Shown: positions 1-11,173 of the stretch, one piece after another
Numbering within the stretch: position 1 is the first letter of the stretch
How the letters are laid out: each line of letters opens with the position of its first letter
NCBI GenBank assembly: GCA_025403435.1
Contig: CM046354.1
Location: 34,437,533 to 34,501,532 of the forward strand
Direction of reading: 5' to 3'
DNA: 64,000 nucleotides
Origin: Artocarpus heterophyllus
Lineage: Eukaryota > Streptophyta > Magnoliopsida > Rosales > Moraceae
Position numbers and translations under genes: made by a program
The notes under the pieces: model-generated
Database searches by the model: none
Seen by the model: only the letters and a program-made list of their open reading frames with translations
Told to the model about the DNA's origin: nothing

Positions 1-1386
1 GTATAGATTCCACCTTTAAGTGACTTAAAGGTCCATCCCTTACCAACCTTTGAATCCTATTTATGTTAATACGACCAAGGCGCAAATGCCAAAGATAAGT
101 CTTATTAGAGTGAGAAGTTTTAAGTCTTTTAGAGTTATTATCATTCATCTTAGCATTAAGCAATAAGTCCATCTTAGGTTTGATAAAATATATATTATTT
201 TGCATCCGTTTAGAACATATAAAAGATTTGTTTTAACGAATCACTACTTTATCATTAAAAGTAACCAAGTAGGAGTCTTTAAATAAACAAGCTACATAAA
301 TTAAATTCCTTTTAAATTTAGGAACATAAAAACAATCTTGCAAAAATAAATTTCTATAATTATCAAAATAAAGATGGATGTCTCCCACTGCTTCCACTGA
401 GACCAATGATCCATCGCCCATCTGAAGCATGAAGTCCTCATGCAGTAGACTTCTCGTTTCTTTGAACCCCTGCAGAGAAACACAAACATGATTAGTTGCA
501 CCATAATCTATGACCCAAATGTCACTGGATTCCTCAACCAAACAAGTTTCTAAATACAGAAGATCACACCTACCTCCTTTGGAAAGGAAGTCCTTGAAAT
601 GCTTCTTGATATGCCTGACCTTTCTACAGAAGAAGCACTTAAGCTTCTTCTTCTTCTTCTTCTTCTTGCTCTTGGTGCCAGTAGGAATAGAAGACTTCCT
701 GTTCTTGGCCTGTTGCTTCTTTCCATTCTCAGAGTTAGGATTGGAACCAGAAGCAGCTACGATATTGGCCTCACAACCCACAGGAGACTCCTTGATCAGC
801 AGTTTGAACTACTGTAACTGTTTCATCAGTTTTGTTAAGGTCATATCTTGTCTATTGCTTAAATTAAATATAGCTCTAAACAGAATAAATTCCTTAGACA
901 GAGTCTTAAAGGCCATAGTCATATGAGTTTCAGCATCGTTGTCGGCTCCATTAGTTTGAGCCTCAACGAGGTAACCCATGACCAACATCATTGCTCCTTT
1001 ACAGATGTCCCTAGCCTCTGTCTATAGTTTAGAAGTTTCCAAAGCGCCCCTTGCTGCTTTGTTATGGCTTGGCCTCCAAACATATCCTCAAGATTATCCA
1101 AGATTTGATTCGCAGTCTCATAATACTGATGTTGAGCCAGCAACACGTTGTTCATGCTAGCCATAACATAGCAGCAGGTGTAATCATTAGCATCTTTCCA
1201 GCGATCATACACTTGGAATTGCTCATTAGTTGAGTCTCCCGTAGGCTTGGGAGGACAAGGGGTTGTCAGTACATATTTTAGTTTCTCAAAAGACAGGGCG
1301 ATATCCAGGTTCCGTTTCTAATCATTATAGTTCTCACCGGTTAATAGGTTTTTGTCTAGTATCGAAGATCAAGCACTTTTAGACAT
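1..1386 (-). pseudogene. Copia M1 gag-pol, N-terminal part, decayed
   Basis: This is the gag, zinc knuckle, protease and start of the gag-pre-integrase region of a Ty1/copia polyprotein, cut off by the left window edge. The gag start is the ATG at 1384-1386. An in-frame TGA follows a few codons later, and a TAG stands where other copies have Trp. At 233-781 the frame holds a Lys-rich tract, then a zinc knuckle CX2CX4HX4C whose last Cys is Phe. The aspartic protease motif reads DYGA instead of DSGA. The downstream LYFIKPK and HLRLGHI-like gag-pre-integrase motifs run to base 1. The same family recurs as copies A, B, C and M2 in this window. It cannot encode active proteins because of the stops and the lost Cys and Ser residues. 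Confidence 0.9.
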
Positions 1387-3060
1387 TTTTAATCTACAAT
1401 AAAGAATCATATACCAAATATAAGTAAAGATATCATAATAATTTAGTAAGATAACACAATCATGTAAAAATATACAAATGTGTTTATGTGTCAAAACCTT
1501 GAAAATATCACAACCTTACAACGATAATTCCCAACTCAAAATTCAACAAGCTCCTAGGGGAGTCATGTCAAATTCAATCAGGAACACGGATCCCCCTCCT
1601 GATTAATATATGCCATCCAAGATGCGTATGATCCAACATATATTAATAATTGTTTCTTTGGCCATTAATTTTATTAACAGAGCTCCTAGGGGAGGTTAAT
1701 AATAAAATTTGCATGAGTGTATAGCCATCATTTCAATATTTTATCCATGATTTATAATCACCACCTAGGGGTGTGCAACCATAAATCATGCTAAAATACC
1801 TTATCCTCTCAGAGATCCAATTTGGTACGTGATAGAAATCCTTTCCTAAGGGTCGGGACCACCATGTTCTACCTATGGACCAACGATGGAGGCCTTAGGT
1901 TCTCTCTACGAAAATCTTTTCCCACTCAATCTTTTGAAATCAAGGTTTTATTTTAAGATCATGCATGAACAATTTTCATATGAGTGGCACTCCCTATTCT
2001 ATATGACATGTTATCAATATACATGGCAAATTATATTATAATGCAGACAAGGAAAACAATTAAGCAAAGCTACAAGCAAAATAATAAATAACCATAATAT
2101 TATGGTTCCACCCTAGAGAATAGAAAACTAAGATTATAAGAGAATAATCAAGACATATTATTGATTCTTCATCCTTGAATCCTCAAGCTGTATCCTTCTT
2201 CATGTAATGTCCATCTTCAAGTCTTCAATCCCGTATGAATCAAATACTTCATATTTCCAGTCATATCCAAATTTAATGTTTCTCAAAATTGTCGCAAAAA
2301 TAAAATTAAAACTGTACTGGAAAAACTGCACCTTTTTGGGAAATTTTTTAGCTCTTGGTCGGCAGGCCGATCTGGGTGATCGGCCTGCCGGTTAGGCTTC
2401 ATCGGCCTGCCAATCAGGAAGATTGGCCTGCTGACCCATGAGAGTTTGGTTGGCTGAATTAGAAGTTTAGCCTGTCGGCAGAGCCAACCGATTTCTGCCC
2501 CACTGACGGCCTACCGAACCACATGTCTAGCTTGCCGATCTATGACCATCGGCCTGCCGAACTGTGATGTTCGGCATGTCGACCGAGCAAAAATCACCCA
2601 TTTCAGAAAAAACATGTTTTAACAATTCAAAAACATAAAATTAGAGACTCAGGAAATACCTGGGAGTGCCATCATCATTCTTCTAGATTCGCCTTCTAGA
2701 TCCATCTTCTCCGAATAATTATTTAATTACAAAATTTTTACAAATTTAAAATTAAACAATAATTTCTAGATGGTGGTGATAGTCTGCCATCTAATTACAT
2801 GAAAAAAGAGATACACATTTTAACCTCTAAGGAACCATAACCGGTATAAATTAATTAATTAATAAATAATTAAATAACATTTAATCAACCATAATTAATT
2901 AATGAACATTCACCACATAATCCATGACAATATATATATTATATAGAAACCTAGAGTGCCAACTCTCTATAAAATTAAATTCAAACGTAGGAGAGATTAA
3001 GATCACAAAATTTATACATATAACATGATCACAAACTCGTAAATTTATGTAAAAACCATG
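1387..3060 (-). other. Copia M1 5' leader (untranslated), with candidate leader intron 1394-3182
   Basis: This is the long untranslated leader between PBS and gag, on the minus strand. Reading the minus strand, a donor-like GTTAGTAAG starts at 3182 inside the LTR. An acceptor-like TTATTGTAG ends at 1394, eight bases before the gag ATG. The same pair occurs in copies A and M2. The leader also carries the GC-rich minisatellite at 2359-2582. No protein is recognised in it. Confidence 0.6.
2359..2582. repeat. 21-22 bp minisatellite based on the TCGGCCTGCCGA dyad (copia leader)
   Basis: Copies of the imperfect palindrome TCGGCCTGCCGA (arms TCGGC/GCCGA with a two-base centre) or its complement start at about 2359, 2380, 2402, 2423, then 2506, 2527, 2549 and 2571. 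Spacing is 21 or 22 bp inside each block. The stretch is strikingly GC-rich against its AT-rich surroundings. The equivalent leader region of M2 (about 48830-49035) holds a more decayed version. Confidence 0.8.
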
Positions 3061-3072
3061 GCTCTGATACCA
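3061..3072 (-). other. Primer-binding site, copia M1
   Basis: On the minus strand this reads TGGTATCAGAGC, the standard plant PBS complementary to the 3' end of initiator tRNA-Met. It lies two bases inside the LTR end at 3075. It fixes the element's orientation and its 5' LTR boundary. Confidence 0.9.
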
Positions 3073-3074
3073 AT

Positions 3075-3372
3075 TGTTGGAAAAATAGTATACAGCAGGA
3101 ATTTTAAAAATTTTACATCAGAGTATTTTCTAAAACACAAGTTTGACATGCCATATGCATAAATTAACTGGATCTTACTAACCATTGTGTGTCGAAAAGC
3201 TCCTGCAATCAATGAAGAGAAGTAACATTCCAGAAGTGCCTCAACCAACTGGTCTTCTTTGCCATTCTCTTTCCACGACCGGAGTGAGTGTGGGCTCACA
3301 TGTACAGCTCTTCCACTAGGTGACTCTCCTTCCAACCAATCAAGAGAACCCAAAGCAAGTGTTTGATTGAAA
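3075..3372 (-). mobile_element. Copia M1 5' LTR, truncated (U5 end only)
   Basis: The sequence matches the last ~300 bp of the family's ~2-kb LTR (compare 49563-49860) and includes the donor-like site at 3182. Similarity stops at about 3372, where unrelated AT-rich DNA begins. The rest of the LTR, including its TATA box, is not found nearby, so this is a truncation and not a nested insertion visible here. Confidence 0.8.
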
Positions 3373-4915
3373 AGTCAGACCCTAAAAATAATTTGAACAA
3401 AAATTTATAAAAAAAAGTAGACATTCATAACATATATATAAACATCATATTAAAAAATTGTAGAAAAATAAAATCATGTAATTTCAAAACATTTCTTGCA
3501 ATCTTACCAAATAACAAAAACCCTAAAATTCTCATATCACATTCCAATAAAAAAATTATGTTAAATTTGTACCAAACTCATACATCCAAAACGTCAAATC
3601 TAACATGAACATCATAAGATTAAACATTCCCAAAAATTAAAATTGTCATGTTCATGACATATAACAAAAATTCAACAATTGAAACCAAAGCCCTAATCAT
3701 ACCAAATGTTGGTAACTACAAATACATTCATTAATGAAAGCAAAACATCATATGCAAAAATAAAATCATACCTTGTATTCTTGAATTCTTTGAGAGAGAA
3801 AGTCTTGAAGAAAACGAAATTCCATACTGATAGTATGTGAGGTTCAGGGAAGAAAAAGAGGGCATAAAAGCATAGAGAAATATGGGAAAAGATGGAGGCA
3901 AGAAAAAGGGATGGGAATAATATGTATGCTTGAAGCCACATATTTATAGGCATAAATAACCCCAGTCCTAGTCTAATTGGGTTTTCCCTTTTTTTTCTAA
4001 ACATGGCAAAATCTATGTCCTTATGTTTTACTTTTTCGTTTCATATGTATACGATTTATATGATATATATAAACGGTTATATATAATATAATATAATTAT
4101 AATACATAATTATTTATGTACAACAATAATACTTGCTCCCATGACCCCAAAAAATATTAATTTATACATTATTCTTTTGAACGCTCTATATTATTAAGTT
4201 TCTTAATGCCATTATAAAAATGTTAAACATTAATTATCATGACATCATAAATGTTTTAAAAATAAAAATAATATGTAATAAAATTCAGGTCATCACCAAT
4301 AATGTAACTCTAGGACATACATTACTCTTGAGCATTATAAAATATAAATTTAGAGCAAGTTAAAACTCTAGAAAAAATAAATACTTCATGCTCATCATCA
4401 TTTTTAACATAAACAACCTAGGCACATTGATCCCTCATGGTTGTCACTTGTGACATTACTAAATAAAAAGTTAATTTACTTAACATAATTAATAATAGCA
4501 CTTAAAATATCACATTCTAACATTAAATTAACATAAGTGTCCATAGAAGAAAACAATGGCATTACAACTCTTTTCATATTATAAGACTCTTGTTCTCGAA
4601 ACTTAAAATAACTATGGATAGTAGGATTCACATAGCCTTTTCCTCTTTGTGCTTACAAAATTAGACTTTAACTAATGCAATTTCCTTATTTCTAAAAGTC
4701 TTGTTCCTAATTTCATATCTCTTTTCCATATAGCTTCTTTAATATTTTGATTTCTTAGTAACTCTTTGACTAGAGAAATTTCTTTGCTCCCTAATATCTT
4801 CCCTTTCAACCAAAGACATAGTCGGCTTCTCCTTCTAAATTATATTCCCTCAAACTTCTTATTCTTTCTTTTTTGACAAAAGAATATGGACCCGGTATGT
4901 ACTTTTTTAGCATAT
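3373..4915. other. Degenerate AT-rich region, possibly an old LTR
   Basis: No gene is recognised. The stretch is very AT-rich with many stops. At 4558-4600 the bases ATTACAACTCTT followed by a CTTGTTCTCGAAA-like stretch resemble the LTR end, PPT and gag-pol tail seen in minus-strand gypsy elements here (28786-28830). About 3780-3980 looks like a purine-rich LTR leader. This may therefore be an old minus-strand gypsy LTR, but the boundaries cannot be proved. CRM is inserted at its right end. Confidence 0.3.
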
Positions 4916-4920
4916 GAACA
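4916..4920. repeat. TSD GAACA, left (CRM element)
   Basis: GAACA lies immediately before the 5' LTR and is repeated exactly at 11741-11745, right after the 3' LTR. This is the 5-bp target duplication expected of LTR retrotransposon integration. Confidence 0.95.
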
Positions 4921-5379
4921 TGATGAGGACATCACTAGCACAAGCAAGAGCACGTGGGAGACATATTCAGATCCAATTCAAGTTCCCATTGGTCCGGTTA
5001 CGAGAGCTCGTGCGAAGAAATTTAAAGAAACACTTATTGGGCTGATTCAAGCAACTTGGGCTCAAGCTATTGCATGGAGGCCCATTGAGGGAATTGCATG
5101 CGACAACCACACCAATAAATGCGTGATTCAAGCTATAGAAGGGATTGAGTAATTTCCATTTCAGTTACTTTCCCATTTTGAGGCGACACATGGCGAGAAG
5201 AATCAGTTTTGACCTTTTAATGTCTAGTTTCCTTTTTTCCGTTTCTGGTATTTCTATTATTGTAAGGCTTTTAAGCCATTAAGGGAACTTTCCTTATTTA
5301 GTCTAGATTTGACTTTTGTTAAATGAGTTTCCCGAAATTTCCATGGGAATTAGGGGCTGAAAATTCGCATAGGAACCCC

Positions 5380-5388
5380 TATATAATT
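5380..5388 (+). promoter_or_regulatory. TATA box in CRM 5' LTR
   Basis: CTATATAAT lies in the LTR about 950 bases upstream of the gag ATG, followed by a leader. The same motif is at 11401-11409 in the 3' LTR. The transcription start itself is not visible. Confidence 0.6.
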
Positions 5389-5501
5389 GTAACGAATTTC
5401 AATCAATGGAGACAAGTAATAACACATAATTTTGAGGTTTAATTCTCTTTAGTTCCTAAATGAACTATTCGAACTTATCGGAAATTTCTGTGGCGTTCAT
5501 A

Positions 5502-5603
5502 GACTTATCAATCAGTCCATCCATAGCTGATTGTGGCGTCCTCACATACCAAGACTTATCAATCGGTCTCTCCATAGCTGATTGTGGCGTCCTCACATAC
5601 CAA
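5502..5603 (+). repeat. Tandem 51-bp duplication in CRM LTR
   Basis: Two copies of a 51-bp unit (5502-5552 and 5553-5603) share GACTTATCAATC at the start and the segment TAGCTGATTGTGGCGTCC. They differ by a few bases in the middle. The same pair occurs in the 3' LTR at 11523-11624, so it predates this insertion. It lies downstream of the TATA box and so is probably transcribed. Confidence 0.9.
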
Positions 5604-5719
5604 GGTTCGTGCTTCTTGTTGGGCATCGGGTCGCGGTTCCATCCAAAACCGGTTAGAAATTTGATCTTGGAAACCACTTTTGGTTAGAGTCGCGTCAGCT
5701 CTTGGCGTGGTTCGTATCA

Positions 5720-5735
5720 TTTGGTAATCAGAGCG
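5720..5735 (+). other. Primer-binding site, CRM
   Basis: TTTGGTAATCAGAGC directly follows the LTR end. It matches the initiator tRNA-Met PBS TGGTATCAGAGC except for one extra A. The extra base could be a mutation in this copy or a family variant. Confidence 0.75.
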
Positions 5736-5828
5736 AGGTTCTAATCAGGTTTTGCTTATCCGTTCTCTTAGTTTTTTTGTTTGTTTCAATTGTTCGTGAG
5801 TTTTGATTTCCATTATCAAAGTCGGTTA

Positions 5829-5941
5829 AAAAAAAAAAAAAAAAGATCCGAAAAGAAAAGAAAGAAAGAAAGAAAAGAAACGAAAAGAAAAAAAAAAAGA
5901 AGGAAAAGAAGAAAAACAAGAGGAAAAAAAAAAAAAAAAAG
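5829..5941 (+). repeat. Poly(A)/GAAA low-complexity tract in CRM leader
   Basis: Runs of A broken by GAAA and GGAAA units fill about 110 bp of the untranslated leader between PBS and gag. Nothing coding is seen here. The tract is likely variable in length between copies. Confidence 0.85.
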
Positions 5942-6334
5942 GCATCCATTTGTGATTTGAACCTTTCTTAAATTTTTATTTCAGATTCTTGTTATTCATC
6001 GTTTAAGGAATCCAAAATTGAATTCCCTGCATAGACCAAAAATTTTTTGCTGAAATTTTGTTCCTTTTGGGTGTGATTCTGAAAAGCCTAAATTCTTTGT
6101 TCCTGTTATAGTCTTGTCTCTTTGGTAATCTATTTGTGAATTGTCAAGGAAATTTCGATATTGATTTGACTAGTTTTATAGGAACTGAGTGAGAATTAAC
6201 GAGTGGAAAAAGGCATAGAGGCGAGAGCATTTGAGTGGACAAAAGCCGAAAGAATTGAGTGTAAACACGAGTGAAATTGAGTGAACCATTTCACGAGTGA
6301 AACACGTAAGGGAGTGTGGTAAGGTCCTTGGAAA

Positions 6335-9300
6335 ATGTCAAACAACAGCAAGAACACTATTGAGGGTACCTCGGGTGCAACAGACCCAAAACTTCTTATG
6401 GAAGCGATGATGGGAGAAATGAGGCGATTATTGAGGGGAGAGATAGGACAGCTTCATGAGAGGATAGACCAGATAGAAAACGCACGTGTGGAGCAGCCAC
6501 AACATGTTCCTCATGCACGTAGGCGAGAAAGGGTTCCGGTTAGAGTAGAGGTTGATGACTACTATAGGAATGATGGGGAAGAGTTTGACGAAGGAGAAGA
6601 TTCAGCGGGTAGTCACCGAAGATTTGGACGGGATAGAGGCGTTAGGAACAGGGAAGATGATAGTTTGAGAGGCATAAAAATAAAGATACCATCATTTCAA
6701 GGCAAATCCAATCCAGAAGCGTACCTAGAATGGGAGAAGAAAATGGAGTTCATCTTTGACTGCCACTACTATTCTGAGGCAAAGAAGGTAAAATTGGCTG
6801 TAATTGAATTTTCTGATTATGCTATTACTTGGTGGGATAAGCTTGTTATAAACAGGAGACGAAATAGAGAGCGACCTATTGAGTCATGGGAAGAGATGAA
6901 GACGGTGATGAGAAAGCGATTTGTGCCAACTTACTACTACCGGGAGTTGTACAACAAGCTACAAAACCTTAAGCAGGGCAACCGGAGTGTAGAGGAGTAC
7001 TATAAGGAGATGGAGGTTATGATGATTCGGGCTAATATAGAGGAGGATCGGGAGGCTACAATGGCAAGGTTTTTGGCGGGCTTGAACCGAGAAATTCACA
7101 ATGCCGTTGAGTTACAACATTATGTGGAGTTGGAGGACATGGTGCACATGGCTATTAAAATTGAGAATCAACTTATGAGGAGGGGCAGTAGCACACGTCC
7201 AAGCCAAAACCCGAATACATCGGCTTGGAAAACCAACCAATGGAAGAGGGATGAGAAGCAACCCAACCCCAAGCCAAAGATCGAGCAAAAACAAGAGGTG
7301 GTCAGCCATGGGAATCAAGGTAAATCCGATTCTTCCACTACTCGGACTCGTGATATTAAATGTTTTAAATGTCAAGGCAGGGGTCATATGGCAAGCCAAT
7401 GTCCGAACAAACGAGTTATGGTGATGCGGGACAATGGAGACATTGAAACCGAGGAAGATTCGGACAATGATTCTATGCCTTCATTAGAGGATGTCGACGA
7501 TGAGGAGTGCGCTGTCCAAGGAGAATTGTTTGTCACAAGGAGAGCTTTAAGTGTGCAAGCCAAAGACGAAGATGAAGAGGTGCAATGGGAAAACATCTTC
7601 CACACTAGGTGCCACGTTCAAAACAAGGTATGTAGTGTGATTATTGATGGTGGGAGTTGTACTAATGTTGCAAGCACAACCATGGTAGAGAAGTTAGGGC
7701 TGCCAACAATTAAGCATCCTCGACCATATAAATTGCAATGGTTAAATGATACTGGTGAGGTAAAGGTGCATAAACAGGTGTTAGTTCCTTTTCGCATTGG
7801 AAGATATGAAGATGAAGTTTTGTGCGATGTGGTTCCGATGCAAGCTAGGCACTTGTTGTTAGGCAGACCATGGAAATTTGATCGGCGAGTTAAGGATGAC
7901 GGTTTCACCAACAAGTACTCATTTGTTCACAATCAAAAGATGATCACTCTTGTTCCTTTAACACCAAAACAGGTCTATGAAGACCAAGTGAGCTTACAGA
8001 GAGAAAGTGATAAAAAAATGAAGAGCGAAGAAAAATCAAGAGTGGGAGTGCAGAGAGAGAGTTCGGCCAGTGAGAGAAAAAAAGAAGAGATGGCCGAGAA
8101 AAAGGAGAGCAAAGAGAGCAAGGGAGAGAAAATTGAGAGAGCTGAAAAAAATTCACAATCAGCCAATGAGAGAAAAGTAGAGAGAAAAACAAACTTTTAT
8201 GCAAGCAAGAGTGATGTGAGAAGAGCTTTGTTTTCTAATCAGCCGATGATTTTACTCATGTACAAGGAGGCGTTATTAAACACTAACGATCTTGATTCCA
8301 CCTTGCATAGTTCTGTTGTTTCTCTTTTGCAGGATTTTGAGGATATCTTTCCCCAGGAAACACCGCAAGGTTTACCTCCAATCCGCGGGATTGAACATCA
8401 AATCGACTTCATACCTGGAGCTACAATCCCAAACCGACCAGCCTATAGGAGTAATCCCGAGGAGACAAAGGAACTCCAACGGCAGGTAAATGAGTTGATG
8501 GAAAAGGGACACGTGAGAGAAAGCATGAGCCCGTGCGCCGTACCAGTTTTACTTGTGCCTAAGAAAGATGGGACTTGGAGGATGTGCGTTGATTGTCGAG
8601 CCATCAACAACATCACGGTAAAGTATCGACATCCCATTCCTCGCTTGGATGACATGTTAGATGAATTGCATGGTGCTTGTGTGTTTTCTAAAATTGATTT
8701 GAAGAGTGGATATCATCAAATTCGCATGAAAGAGGGAGATGAGTGGAAAACGGCTTTCAAAACAAAACAAGGCTTGTATGAGTGGTTGGTAATGCCTTTC
8801 GGTTTAACCAATGCGCCTAGCACATTTATGCGTTTAATGAACCATGTTTTGCGAGCTTTTATTGGAAAATTTGTCGTTGTTTATTTTGATGATATCCTTA
8901 TCTATAGCAGCAATTTGGATGAACATATTGAACATTTGAAACTTGTTTTAGATGTTTTACGGAAGGAAAAGTTGTATGCTAACCTCAAGAAATGTACCTT
9001 TTGCACAGATAAGCTTGTGTTTCTTGGTTTTGTTGTTAGTGCTAAAGGTATACAGGTTCATGAAGAAAAGGTGCGAGCCATCCAGGAGTGGCCGAGTCCA
9101 ACTAGTGTGGGAAATGTACGGAGTTTTCATGGACTTGCTAGTTTCTACCGGCGGTTTGTGAAAGATTTCAGTACTATAGCCGCACCACTGACTGAAGTCA
9201 TCAAAAAGAATGTTGGGTTTAGATGGGGAGAAGAGCAAGAACAGGCATTTCAGCTACTCAAGGAGAAGTTGACAAATGCTCCATTGTTATCTTTACCTAA

Positions 9301-11173
9301 TTTTGCCAAAACTTTTGAGATTGAATGTGATGCTTCAGGTGTTGGAATTGGTGCTGTTTTAATGCAGGAAGGGAGACCAATAGCATATTTCAGTGAGAAG
9401 CTGAATGGGGCAACTCTTAATTACCCAACTTATGATAAAGAGATGTATGCATTGGTTCGGGCATTAGAGACGTGGCAGCACTACCTATGGCCTAAGGAGT
9501 TCGTGATTCACACTGATCATGAGTCCCTGAAACACTTGAAGGGCCAGCACAAGCTGAACAAGAGGCATGCTCGTTGGGTAGAATTCATAGAGACGTTTCC
9601 ATATGTCATTCGCTACAAGCAAGGTAAGGAAAACGTCGTTGCCGATGCACTTTCTCGCAGGTATGTCTTAATCTCAACTCTTAATGCTAAACTACTGGGT
9701 TTTGAACACATTAAAGAGTTATATGCTGATGACCATGACTTTCGTACTGAGTATCAAGCTTGTGAGAGATCTGCTAGTGGTAAGTACTTTAGGCATGAGG
9801 GATACTTGTTTCGGGAGAATAAATTATGTGTGCCTAATTGTTCATTAAGAGATTTGCTAGTGAGGGAATCCCATGGGGGAGGATTGATGGGACATTTTGG
9901 AGTAGTGAAAACTTTAGCTATGTTGCAGGAACACTTCTATTGGCCACATACTAAACGAGATGTTGAGAGGCTTTGTGGTAGATGTGTAACTTGTAGGCAG
10001 GCTAAATCAAGAGTGCAGCCCCATGGTTTATACACCCCTTTACCAATACCTAGTGAACCTTGGATTGATATTTCGATGGATTTTGTGTTAGGTTTGCCTA
10101 GGTCTAAACGGGGAAGAGACTCAATATTTGTGGTCGTGGATAGGTTTTCAAAGATGGCTCATTTTATTCCATGCCACAAGACAGATGATGCTTCCAATGT
10201 TGCTGATTTGTTCTTTAGGGAAATTGTGAGACTTCATGGTATGCCTAGGACAATTGTTTCTGATAGGGACCCCAAGTTCTTAAGCTACTTTTGGAAGACT
10301 TTGTGGGCTAAGTTAGGGACTAAGCTATTGTTTTCAACTACTTGTCACCCTCAAACCGATGGTCAAACAGAAGTTGTGAATAGAACCTTGTCTACTTTGT
10401 TGAGGGCTGTCATTAAAAAGAACATCAAAACATGGGAGGAGTGTTTACCACATGTTGAGTTTGCTTATAATTGATCTATTCATTCTGCTACTCAATTTTC
10501 ACCGTTTGAAATTGTTTATGGTTTTAATCCTTTAACTCCTTTGGATTTAATGCCATTACCTTTGTCTGAGCATGTGAATTTAGATGGAAAAAGAAAAGCT
10601 GATCTTGTTAAGTAGATACACGAGAAGGCAAGACTCAACATCGAGCGAAGGACTAAACAATATGCTGAACAAGCCAACAAAGGGCGTCACAAGCTCGTCT
10701 TCGAGCCCGGTGATTGGGTGTGGTTGCACTTACGCAAGGAACGGTTTCCGGAGCAAAGGAAATCCAAGCTATTGCCTAGAGGGGATGGTCCTTTTCAAAT
10801 CCTCGAAAGGATCAATGATAATGCGTACAAGCTAGATTTGCCAGGTGAGTATGGTGTAAGTGCCTCCTTTAATGTTTCTGATCTAAGTCCTTTTGATGCA
10901 GGCGACGATTTGAGGACAAATCCTTCTCAAGAGGAGGGGAATGATGAGGACATCACTAGCACAAGCAAGAGCACATGGGAGACATATTCAGATCCAATTC
11001 AAGTTCCCATTGGTTCGGTTACGAGAGCTCGTGCGAAGAAATTTAAAGAAACACTTATTGGGCTGATTCAAGCAACTTGGGCTCAAGCTATTGCATGGAG
11101 GCCCATTGAGGGAATTGCATGCGACAACCACACCAATAAATGCGTGATTCAAGCTATAGAAGGGATTGAGTAA
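6335..11173 (+). pseudogene. CRM gag-pol polyprotein, two in-frame stops
   Basis: The frame would encode about 1612 residues from ATG 6335 (the first ATG that keeps the gag N-terminus) to TAA 11171-11173. It is interrupted by TGA 10472-10474, where relatives have Arg after AYN, and by TAG 10613-10615. In order: gag with the [13 protein letters not shown] core (~129-250); zinc knuckle CX2CX4HX4C (343-356); a protease whose active site reads IIDGGS rather than D(S/T)G, as I recall for CRM relatives; a reverse transcriptase with YFDD; RNase H with DASG and VADALSR; an integrase with an HHCC-type finger and the MDFV, SDRD and GQTE acidic residues. The C-terminus carries GPVTRARAK and extends 232 bp into the 3' LTR, with no canonical chromodomain. 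The product copies the element's RNA and integrates the cDNA. Stops fall in the integrase C-terminal part, so any product would lack it. Confidence 0.93.
10929..10941 (+). other. Polypurine tract, CRM
   Basis: AAGAGGAGGGGAA immediately precedes the 3' LTR TG and is the plus-strand primer site. It is also coding, because the gag-pol frame runs through it. Confidence 0.9.

Larger units (their letters stand above)
4921..5719 (+). mobile_element. CRM 5' LTR
   Basis: Starts TGATGAGG and ends TTCGTATCA. Near its start it contains a copy of the polyprotein C-terminal codons ending at the TAA 5150-5152, because the gag-pol frame ends inside the LTR. A TATA-like CTATATAAT lies at 5380-5388, and two tandem 51-bp units at 5502-5603. 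Confidence 0.95.

Noticed and set aside
3693..4004. 103-codon minus-strand frame with hydrophobic, Phe-rich segments
   Set aside because: No start context, no homology recognised, AT-rich composition. It is more likely chance in a possible old LTR leader.
4886..5152. 88-codon plus-strand frame as a separate small gene
   Set aside because: From 4929 on it is the LTR copy of the CRM polyprotein C-terminus. The upstream codons are flanking DNA.
5728..5949. 73-codon Phe-rich minus-strand frame
   Set aside because: It is a translation of the poly(A)/GAAA tract in the CRM leader.
7975..8204. Minus-strand frames over CRM gag-pol, rich in Ser/Leu
   Set aside because: Shadow of the Lys/Glu-rich linker between protease and reverse transcriptase on the plus strand.
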